64,000 nt of DNA from Gaiella sp038230035 (GTDB lineage Bacteria; Actinomycetota; Thermoleophilia; Gaiellales; Gaiellaceae). A program made the translations under genes and the position numbers. Of this stretch, positions 57,899 to 64,000 are shown one piece after another. The notes below the pieces were generated by a model that was given only the letters and a program-made list of their open reading frames with translations, was not told where the DNA came from and did not search any database. The DNA lies in contig JBBRNX010000013.1 of assembly GCA_038230035.1 (NCBI GenBank), positions 26,094-90,093 on the forward strand. Direction: 5' to 3'. How positions within the stretch are numbered: position 1 is the first letter of the stretch; each line of letters starts with the position of its first letter.

Positions 57899-59326
57899 CT
57901 AGGGGGTGGCTGAGGCGGCGGCGATTCGCTTCAGCATGCCGCCGAAGATGTGGTTGTGGATCGGCCACAGCGTGTACCAGTAGGCGAGCCCGGCGAGGCC
58001 GACGGGGTCGAAGATCGCCGTCTGGCGGATCGTCGAGCCGCCGGTGCCGTCGGGTTCGACCTCGAACTGGAGCCAGGCGCGGCCGGGCAGCTTCATCTCC
58101 GCGGACAGGTGTAGCAGCCGGTCCTGCTGGAAGCGCTCGACGCGCCAGAAGTCGATCGTGTCGCCGACCTGGATGCCGACCGGGTCGCGGCGCCCGCGCC
58201 GGAGGCCCGGGCCTCCCACGAGCATGTCGAGCGCGCCGCGCAGCTCCCAGAGATCATTGCCTACGTACCAGCCGGTGTCGCCGCCGATCCGCTGGATCGG
58301 CGCGAACGCCTCGGCCGGCGGACGCGGTGCGGCGGCGGTGCGCGAATCGACGAGCCGTGAGCCGGAGCGCGCCCCGCCGTAGCCGTGCGTGGGTGTGGTC
58401 GTCTCGTCCGACCAGCGCGTCTCCGTGATCTCCTTGTCCTCGTTCACGAGTGCGCGGGCTACCGCCTCGGCCGACGTCCGCGGCCGCACGGAGAACACCT
58501 CGAGCGCACGCGGATCGTTGACGACGGTCTCGTTGCGCAGGCTGTCAACGAGCTCACGCCCGATGCCGGCGTAGACCGGGGTGACGAGATGGAGCCACAG
58601 GCTGGAGAGTCGGGGCGTCAGTACGGGCACCGGAACCATGTGTCGCTGGAGTCCGCGGCGGTCCGCGTACTCGTGCATCAGCTCAAGGTACGAGCAGACG
58701 TCGGCGCCGCCGATCTCGAACACCTCGCCGCCTTCGGGTGTGTAGTCGAGCGCCGCCAGGAGGTATGCGAGCACGTCCTCGATCGCGATCGGCTGCGTCC
58801 GCGTGTTCACCCAACGGGGCGTGACCATCACCGGCAATCGCTCGACGAGTGCGCGGAGCATCTCGAACGAGGCGCTGCCCGAGCCGATCACGATCGAGGC
58901 ACGAAACTCGATCGTCGGCACGCCCGACTCGCGCAGGATACGGCCGACCTCCTGCCTCGAAGCAAGGTGCTCGGACAGATCGCCCTCACCAAGGCCGCCA
59001 AGATAGACGATCCTCCGTACGCCCGTGGCGAGCGCGGCGCGCCCGAATGCGGCCGCCGCCTTGCGGTCGGCCTCCGCGAACGAGCCCGTCGACCCCATCG
59101 AATGGACTAGGTAGTACGCCGTCTCGGCCCCCGCGAGCGCCGGACGCAACGTCCTCGGCTGCGACACGTCGCCACGCACGACCTCGGTGCCCGCCCCGAC
59201 CCGCGCCGCGAGATACTCCGGACGGCGCGACAGGCAGCGAACACGCTCCCCACCTGCCTCAAGCGCGCGCAGAAGACGACCACCGACATAGCCCGTAGCA
59301 CCGGTAAGCGCGATCAACCCACCCAC
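57899..59326 (-). CDS. SDR-family protein with C-terminal DUF2867 domain
   Basis: 475 residues. The N-terminal atypical SDR has TGATGYVGGRLLRAL (8-22) for NAD(P) and AYYLVHSMGS, IVYLGGLGEG and GSGSASFEMLRALVERLPVM in family order. The C-terminal 140 residues (from about PIQRIGGDTGWY) form a DUF2867 lipid-binding-like domain, with GLAYWYTLWPIHNHIFGGML at the end. Such fusions are frequent in Actinomycetota, and their substrate is unknown. The start is a GTG 6 nt from a minus-strand TAGTGT box, so the transcript is probably leaderless. Confidence 0.9.
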   Translation of the reverse strand: MGGLIALTGATGYVGGRLLRALEAGGERVRCLSRRPEYLAARVGAGTEVVRGDVSQPRTLRPALAGAETAYYLVHSMGSTGSFAEADRKAAAAFGRAALATGVRRIVYLGGLGEGDLSEHLASRQEVGRILRESGVPTIEFRASIVIGSGSASFEMLRALVERLPVMVTPRWVNTRTQPIAIEDVLAYLLAALDYTPEGGEVFEIGGADVCSYLELMHEYADRRGLQRHMVPVPVLTPRLSSLWLHLVTPVYAGIGRELVDSLRNETVVNDPRALEVFSVRPRTSAEAVARALVNEDKEITETRWSDETTTPTHGYGGARSGSRLVDSRTAAAPRPPAEAFAPIQRIGGDTGWYVGNDLWELRGALDMLVGGPGLRRGRRDPVGIQVGDTIDFWRVERFQQDRLLHLSAEMKLPGRAWLQFEVEPDGTGGSTIRQTAIFDPVGLAGLAYWYTLWPIHNHIFGGMLKRIAAASATP

Positions 59327-59332
59327 ACCCCC

Positions 59333-59338
59333 ACACTA
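59333..59338 (-). promoter_or_regulatory. -10 box TAGTGT of a leaderless promoter
   Basis: On the minus strand this reads TAGTGT, 6 nt from GTG 59326. Confidence 0.55.
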
Positions 59339-59438
59339 GACCAGCCCGCCAGGCCAAAACCCGGCCAGATTACTCACCAATGACGAGCTCACTCGGTGAT
59401 CCCGCCCCACTGTCTGCGGGACCGAGGTAGCTGGGTTG

Positions 59439-59466
59439 TTGGCAAACACTGTTGTTCTGATATTGT
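59439..59466 (+). promoter_or_regulatory. Promoter of the ABC exporter pair: TTGGCA-16-TATTGT
   Basis: A -35-like TTGGCA (59439-59444) and a -10 TATTGT (59461-59466) are separated by 16 bp. The -10 ends 7 nt before ATG 59474, so the mRNA is probably leaderless. This is the clearest two-box promoter in the window. Confidence 0.65.
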
Positions 59467-59473
59467 ACAGAGT

Positions 59474-60379
59474 ATGTTTAGTGTTCCGGTTGAGATGCGC
59501 GGGCTCACGAAGAGGTACGGGTCGATCGCAGCGGTCGACGCTGTCGACCTGACGGTAAAGGAGGGCGACGTCTATGGGTATCTGGGGCCCAACGGCGCCG
59601 GCAAGACGACGACCTTGCGGATGATGCTCGGTTTGATCAGGCGCGACGGTGGCAGCGTGAAGCTCTTCGGCCGTGACCCGGCCGACGGCATCGACGCGCT
59701 CGAGCGGGTCGCGGGCTTCGTCGAGTCGCCCACTTTCTACCCCTACCTGTCGGGCCGCGAGAACCTTCAGCTGTTGTCGTCGCTCGACGGCGGCGCCGGA
59801 CGAAGGGCAGCGGAGGAGGCGCTTGAGCGGGTCGATTTGCGCGAACGGGCGGGCGACCGTGTCGGAACCTATTCGCTCGGGATGCGCCAGCGGCTCGGGA
59901 TTGCCGCGTCGCTGATGCGATCACCGAGGCTGCTCGTGCTCGACGAGCCGGCCAACGGTCTCGACCCGGCGGGCATCCGTGACCTGCGTGAACTCGTCTC
60001 GGGCTTGCCCGAGCAGGGGGTGACAGTGATGTACTCGAGCCATCAGCTTGCGGAAGTCGAAGAGGTCTGTAATCGCGTCGCGATCATCAACGGCGGCACG
60101 ATCGTTTTCGAAGGCCGCCTCGACGAGCTGCGGGCGTCGTTTGCTGCCCCCTACCGGATCGAAACCGGCGACGATGCACGTGCCCTCGTCGCGGCCAAGG
60201 CGAGCGGAGCAGAGGACGCGCGCGTCGAGAACGGTGCTCTCTGGCTTGATACCTCGCAGGAGGTAGTCGACCATCTGACGGTTACGCTCGGCCGTGCGGG
60301 TATCCCGATCCGCTCCCTCGGGCGCGAACGGCGGTCGCTCGAAGACCTGTTCTTCCGCCTCACCGAGGAGGCCGCATGA
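59474..60379 (+). CDS. ABC transporter ATP-binding protein
   Basis: 301 residues. Walker A GPNGAGKT (38-45), signature YSLGM (133-137), Walker B LLVLDEP (153-159) and the switch His in YSSHQ are all present. The C-terminal 80 residues are the regulatory tail typical of ABC-2 drug/antibiotic or lantibiotic-immunity ATPases. It powers the membrane protein encoded next, overlapping it by 4 bp. The cargo is unknown. ATG 59474 is set by the promoter spacing and the domain start. Confidence 0.93.
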   Translation: MFSVPVEMRGLTKRYGSIAAVDAVDLTVKEGDVYGYLGPNGAGKTTTLRMMLGLIRRDGGSVKLFGRDPADGIDALERVAGFVESPTFYPYLSGRENLQLLSSLDGGAGRRAAEEALERVDLRERAGDRVGTYSLGMRQRLGIAASLMRSPRLLVLDEPANGLDPAGIRDLRELVSGLPEQGVTVMYSSHQLAEVEEVCNRVAIINGGTIVFEGRLDELRASFAAPYRIETGDDARALVAAKASGAEDARVENGALWLDTSQEVVDHLTVTLGRAGIPIRSLGRERRSLEDLFFRLTEEAA

Positions 60380-61188
60380 AACTTCTCCGCACCTACGGCT
60401 GGGAGACGCGCAAGCTCGCCCGGCAGAAGCGCACTTGGGCGGGCCTCGGCGCGGCGGCCCTCTACGCGCTCGCGTTCGTCGCCGCCTTGACGGTCAAAAA
60501 GCACGCCGGCATCCCGCCCGATATCCCGCTTGCCCACCAACTAACACAAAGCGGTGTCGTGCTCCCCCTCGCGTTGATCTCGTTCGTCACCTACTTGGGC
60601 GCGCCGATCATCTCCGCGCTTGTCGCCGGCGACATCATCTCCTCCGAGGACGCCAACAACACCCTCAAAATGATCCTCACCCGGTCGACCGAACGCGGCA
60701 CGATCTACGCGGCCAAGGCACTCGCAGCCGCAACCTACGGCATCGCGCTGATCGTCGTGCTCTTCCTCACCTCCACGATCGGCTCGATCGCCTCGTGGGG
60801 ACTGAACGCGGTCACGCTTCCCAACGGGCAGAAAGCAACCGGCGGCCACGCGCTCGTGCTCGACGCGCTCGCCTACGCCACATACTTGCTACCGCTCGCC
60901 GTGCTTGTCTCGGTCGCCTTCTTCCTCTCGACCGCGACACGCAACAGCGCCGCCGCGATAGTCGGCACCCTGATTTTCACGCTCGCCTTCGAGGGCATCG
61001 CTGCCCTCCCCGGCCTGGAGGGCGCGAAGCCTTACCTGCTCCCGCAGCAGTTCGACTCCTGGCAGGCGCTCTTCGGCAAGAGCGGCGTCTCGATCTCCCG
61101 CGCCGCCTGGACCTGCGCCATCTACAGCCTCCTCCCACTCGCCGGAGGCTGGTGGATCTTTTCCCGTCGCGACGTCGCGGGCGCCTAA
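60376..61188 (+). CDS. ABC-2-type transporter permease
   Basis: 270 residues with six membrane segments. The N-terminal LRTYGWETRKLARQKRTW is the amphipathic entry region, and a loop with GDIISSEDANNTLKMILTRSTERGTIYAAK matches the conserved cytoplasmic coupling region of ABC-2 permeases of the NatB/drug-export type (ExxxxTLxxxLxRPxxR-like). It forms the channel of an exporter with the ATPase before it. Unlike the Wzm-like permease at 35537 it lacks polysaccharide-export motifs. Confidence 0.9.
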   Translation: MKLLRTYGWETRKLARQKRTWAGLGAAALYALAFVAALTVKKHAGIPPDIPLAHQLTQSGVVLPLALISFVTYLGAPIISALVAGDIISSEDANNTLKMILTRSTERGTIYAAKALAAATYGIALIVVLFLTSTIGSIASWGLNAVTLPNGQKATGGHALVLDALAYATYLLPLAVLVSVAFFLSTATRNSAAAIVGTLIFTLAFEGIAALPGLEGAKPYLLPQQFDSWQALFGKSGVSISRAAWTCAIYSLLPLAGGWWIFSRRDVAGA

Positions 61189-61383
61189 CCTCATGGCCGC
61201 CACGCCGACGGGATCTGGCTGACCTCGACTGACCAATGTGGGATTCGACATCAGACGCGGTCGCCTCTCTCGCCAAGCACCTTGCATGAAATCCGGTACT
61301 ACCTTTGTCGCTGAGTATTCGCCCGGCCCCTCGGCGGGCATGCCCGCGTTCGAGGCGGCGGTGCTAGGAGCGCTCGCGGCGCG
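61189..61383. other. Intergenic region with traces of a decayed coding sequence
   Basis: Two short frames (61236-61289 and 61286-61387) look protein-like and are linked by ATGA overlaps; the second ends in an ATGA overlap with the CbiX-like remnant. Together they may be the tail of a lost gene once cotranscribed with it. No family was recognised. Confidence 0.3.
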
Positions 61384-61734
61384 ATGACGCAACTCGTCCT
61401 CTACGCGCACGGAAGCCGCGATCCACGCTGGCGCGCGACCTTCGAGGAGCTCGCCGCGGAGGCCGGTGCCGTGCTCGCCTACCTGGAGCTCTCGGCGCCG
61501 ACGCTCGACGAGGTGATCGACCAAGCGGCCGGGGCAGGCGTCTCCTGAGTTCGTGTCCTCCCGCTCTTCCTCGCCGTCGGTAAACACATGTCCGAGGACG
61601 TCACCACACGCATCGCCGAGGCCAGCGCCCGGCATCCCGGGATCGAAATCGAGCTTTTGCCGGCCGTCGGCGAGGACGAGCGCGTGCACTCGACCATCCG
61701 GCAGGTCGTGCGCGATGCCGCGACGGACGGATGA
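61384..61734 (+). pseudogene. CbiX/SirB-like sirohydrochlorin chelatase gene interrupted by an in-frame TGA
   Basis: The frame starts MTQLVLYAHGSRDPRWRATF, matching the HGSRD metal-chelating N-terminus of small CbiX/SirB chelatases, which insert cobalt, iron or nickel into sirohydrochlorin. At 61546-61548 a TGA breaks the frame; reading then resumes in the same frame as VRVLPLFLAVGKHMSEDV, the next conserved part, to a stop at 61732. A single C-to-T change (CGA to TGA) would explain it. No selenocysteine signal was seen, so loss of function is the simplest reading; a sequencing error is the alternative. Confidence 0.7.
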
Positions 61735-61882
61735 AGCACGGACGGCATTGCCATCGTGCAAGGCGGAGTCGCCGGGCTCGCCTTATCTGTACGGTTCGCC
61801 GCGGAGGGAGGGAGCAACCCAATTGAGCAGGGAACTGTGCGGATGTTGCAGGAGTCCCTTCTTTCTCTTCAGTCTGGGTTCT

Positions 61883-63193
61883 TCACTGCTTCTCCGCTTC
61901 TGTGATCATCCGCGCTCCGCGGCCGCGGGTGGCGAAGCTGGACGACCAGCGCGTGAGGACAAGGACTCGGTTCTGGAAGCCTACGAGGTACCAGAGGTGC
62001 ACGATCAGCCAGATGGCCCAGGCGAGGAAGCCGCTGAGTCGCAGCCCCTTGATGTGGGCGACGGCTTTCGCCCGTCCGATCGTCGCAAGGTTTCCCTTGT
62101 CGCGATAGCGGAACGGTCGCATGTCTCGTCCGCGCAATCGCGCGCGCACGGCGGCCGCGGCGTACCGGCCCTGTTGCATTGCGACCGGCGCAACTCCGGG
62201 GAGGACTACGGGGGCGCCGTCTGCGCCGCGCACGCGGACCATGTCGCCGAGCGCGAACACCTCGGGGTGGCCGGGAAGAGTGAGGTCGGGCTCGACGGTC
62301 ACGCGGCCGGCGGAGTCGCAGCCGGCGCCCGTCAGTTCGCCGAGTCTCGAGGCGAGGCTGGATGCGGTGACACCGGCGGCCCAGATCACCGTCCGGCCGA
62401 GAATGTGTTCTGCGGTGTTGCTGCCGCCGACAACCTCGACGCCGTCTTGGTCGACTTTCGTCACCGTCCAGCCGGTCTGGACAGTCACGCCGAGCTTCTC
62501 CAGCGAGCTCTGGGCTTTCGCCGAGAGCGACGGTGGGAACGTCGTGAGGATGCGATCCGCTGCCTCGACGATCAGGATCCGTGCGGTGCGCGGGTCGATC
62601 GCCCGGAAGTTGCTGCGGAGCGTGTCCCGCGCGAGCTCGGCGATCTGGCCGGCCATCTCGACGCCGGTTGGCCCGGCGCCCACCACGACGAAAGTGAGCC
62701 ATGCCGCGCGTCGGCCCTCGTCGGGCTCCTCCTCGGCGGCTTCGAACGCGCTGAGCAGCCGGTTGCGTACCCTGAGAGCGCTCTCGAGCGATTTCACCTC
62801 GGCGGCATGCTCGGCCCAGTCGTCGTGGCCGAAGTACGAGTAGCGAGAGCCGCCTGCGACGATCAGGGAGTCGTAGGCGATCGAGTCCGGCGCCGGAACG
62901 CTCCCCAAGGGGCTCAGCCGGAGCGTTCGCCCCTCGAGGTCGAAGTCGGCGACCTCGGCCAGTAGGACGCGGACGTTTCGGTCGCGCTTGAAGATCGCTC
63001 GCAGCGGGTACGCGATCTCGCCTGGCGACAGAGCGCCCGTCGCGACCTGGTAGGTGAGCGGCTGGAAGAGATGGAAGTTCCGTCGGTCGACGAGCGTCAC
63101 CTGAACCGACGCGTGGCGGAGCTTCAAAACGGCTTGGAGCCCGCCGAACCCACCACCGACGACGACCACGCGGTGCTCCCTCGTCTCACTCAC
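61883..63193 (-). CDS. Type II NADH dehydrogenase (NDH-2)-family FAD/NAD oxidoreductase
   Basis: 436 residues. FAD motif VVVGGGFGGLQAVLKL (about 10-25), NAD motif VVVGAGPTGVEMAGQIAEL (about 168-186) and FALGDMVRV near 315 are in place. A C-terminal amphipathic/hydrophobic segment (GFLAWAIWLIVHLWYLVGF) anchors it to the membrane, as in NDH-2. It passes electrons from NADH to quinone without pumping protons. A GGAGGGTGAAAG ribosome binding site precedes GTG 63193. It has no link to the polysaccharide locus. Confidence 0.93.
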   Translation of the reverse strand: MSETREHRVVVVGGGFGGLQAVLKLRHASVQVTLVDRRNFHLFQPLTYQVATGALSPGEIAYPLRAIFKRDRNVRVLLAEVADFDLEGRTLRLSPLGSVPAPDSIAYDSLIVAGGSRYSYFGHDDWAEHAAEVKSLESALRVRNRLLSAFEAAEEEPDEGRRAAWLTFVVVGAGPTGVEMAGQIAELARDTLRSNFRAIDPRTARILIVEAADRILTTFPPSLSAKAQSSLEKLGVTVQTGWTVTKVDQDGVEVVGGSNTAEHILGRTVIWAAGVTASSLASRLGELTGAGCDSAGRVTVEPDLTLPGHPEVFALGDMVRVRGADGAPVVLPGVAPVAMQQGRYAAAAVRARLRGRDMRPFRYRDKGNLATIGRAKAVAHIKGLRLSGFLAWAIWLIVHLWYLVGFQNRVLVLTRWSSSFATRGRGARMITEAEKQ

Positions 63194-63811
63194 CTTTCAC
63201 CCTCCTCCGCCCTCCTCGACTAATAGATGCTGCGGAGCAGCATTACTGAACGACGCCCGAATAGTTCTGCGTCCCGCACGATGAGTCGTCATCAGCGACT
63301 CGCGCTGATCGCTCGCGGGGTTCGTGCCCGCAGCCAACAGGGCAATCAAGATCACCCCCGACCTAGGACAAAGGCAACCTACAGATCGACTCAGCCTGCT
63401 CGTGCGGCCATCAACACAGCAACAGCCATCGCCGCGAAGATCGCAAACCTCATGACACTCATGGCGCTCATCCGCAGATGTTCTGCACACCACCCGGCTC
63501 GCCTGCGTCAGCGTCGCGGTGTGTCTCTATAGGGATAGCGCGTCCGAGACTCCGACGATCGCTGGAGTTCCAGGCTGCGGGGGTGGGGGTTGGCTCAGCC
63601 TGAGATACCCTCAGATTGGTGGCCACACGATGGCCACGCCTCGTGTCTGCCCCATGGGTGACGGGTTTGTGGCGAGACCGCCTGGCGTAGGTTCAGGCGG
63701 TCGATCCGGCTTGACCGGGCTCGACCGAAGTCTCGTAATCCGCTGCTTAAGCGATGTGCGGCATGATTCTCGTCTGATGGCGAACTGGACTTCGGTGGAG
63801 GCGCTCCCGGT
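63194..63811. other. 618-bp intergenic region
   Basis: No supported gene. It contains a 9-bp-stem hairpin at 63676-63702. A minus-strand frame at 63391-63471 would encode a 26-residue hydrophobic peptide, but it lacks a ribosome binding site and a promoter box. Otherwise nothing recognisable was seen. Confidence 0.5.
63676..63702. repeat. Hairpin with GACCGCCTG/CAGGCGGTC arms
   Basis: A perfect 9-bp stem with a 9-nt loop, between the NADH dehydrogenase gene and the acyltransferase gene. It could act in transcription or mRNA structure; no T-tract follows. Confidence 0.45.
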
Positions 63812-64000
63812 TTGAGGCTGTATGCCTTGCTTGAGCGGCTGGGTTACCGCCGGCTTGCGACTCGCGTCTACAGGGTCGAGGTCACGGGTGCAGAGCGTGT
63901 TCCTCGGCAGGGGCCGGCGATTCTGGTTGCGAATCACGAGTCGTTGTTCGATCCGTGGATCCTGGCGCTGGTGAGTCCGAGGCCGGTGCGTTATATGGCG
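63812..64000 (+). CDS. PlsC-type 1-acylglycerol-3-phosphate acyltransferase (3' end missing)
   Basis: Only the first 63 codons are present; the frame runs off the window. ILVANHESLFDPW is the NHxxxxD catalytic motif of PlsC-like acyltransferases, which transfer a fatty acyl chain to lysophosphatidic acid or related acceptors at the membrane. The start is taken as TTG 63812, with GGAGG about 10 nt upstream; no ATG or GTG lies nearby in the frame. It faces away from the NADH dehydrogenase gene. Confidence 0.75.
   Translation, partial: MRLYALLERLGYRRLATRVYRVEVTGAERVPRQGPAILVANHESLFDPWILALVSPRPVRYMA

Noticed and set aside
61546..61548. Selenocysteine reading of the TGA in the CbiX-like gene
   Set aside because: No SECIS-like stem was seen downstream, and CbiX proteins are not known to use selenocysteine at this place, which is just before a hydrophobic strand.
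63391..63471. 26-residue hydrophobic peptide on the minus strand
   Set aside because: There is no ribosome binding site and no TANNNT box at the right distance, and the frame is short enough to occur by chance.
63519..63815. 98-residue plus-strand open frame before the acyltransferase gene
   Set aside because: Glycine-rich, no motif, no promoter box or ribosome binding site, and it contains the 63676-63702 hairpin.

Overview
The window comes from a high-GC bacterium. GTG starts are common, many genes overlap by 4 bp, and most transcription units seem to begin with a leaderless mRNA preceded by a TANNNT box. This points to Actinomycetota, perhaps a deep-branching class such as Thermoleophilia; that placement is an inference from style and gene content, not from a marker gene.

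About 54 kb (1-53961) is one large surface-polysaccharide locus, built from many short transcription units on both strands. From the left it holds: a nucleotide-sugar unit with a 4,6-dehydratase/epimerase cut by the window edge, an ATP-grasp ligase, a DegT/DnrJ aminotransferase, a flippase-like membrane protein, a GT2 and a large membrane protein (1-7061); lone GT-C and GT-B genes (7022-10337); an ECF sigma factor with a membrane partner (10342-11549); another GT-C-like protein (11616-13415); and a secreted HExxE protein with tandem Ig-like repeats (13408-15252). Next comes a tightly coupled seven-gene operon around a NeuB-type synthase and a CMP-sugar synthetase (15438-22001). It also carries a KdsC-like phosphatase, an SDR, an aldehyde dehydrogenase, a ketopantoate-reductase-like enzyme and an enolase-superfamily enzyme. 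It looks like a non-canonical ulosonic/nonulosonic acid pathway and is the best candidate here for undescribed biochemistry.

The centre (22007-43894) holds a GT-C protein made of two tandem copies of one 530-residue unit, a second multi-membrane protein, a methyltransferase, a complete transketolase, an O-antigen polymerase/ligase-like protein, a single-unit paralogue of the duplicated GT-C, a Wzm/Wzt-type ABC exporter with a carbohydrate-binding tail, a PhyH-type dioxygenase and a run of glycosyltransferases. The right part (43913-53961) has more glycosyltransferases (one a GT2-GT4 fusion), the initiating polyprenyl-phosphate sugar transferase, a second ATP-grasp protein, a UDP-sugar epimerase, a Wzz-like chain-length protein and a polyprenol-phosphate glycosyltransferase. 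ABC-exporter parts and Wzy/Wzz-like parts therefore sit in one locus, and no Wzx flippase was recognised.

From 53962 composition and content change. A short hairpin and an AT-rich stretch lead into a tyrosine recombinase, two proteins of unknown function, and about 1.1 kb of decayed sequence with a frameshifted SDR tail, consistent with a degraded integrated element. The last part (57414-64000) is ordinary chromosome: a DUF427 protein, an SDR-DUF2867 protein, an ABC-2 exporter pair, a CbiX-like gene broken by an in-frame stop, a type II NADH dehydrogenase and the start of a PlsC-type acyltransferase cut by the window end.
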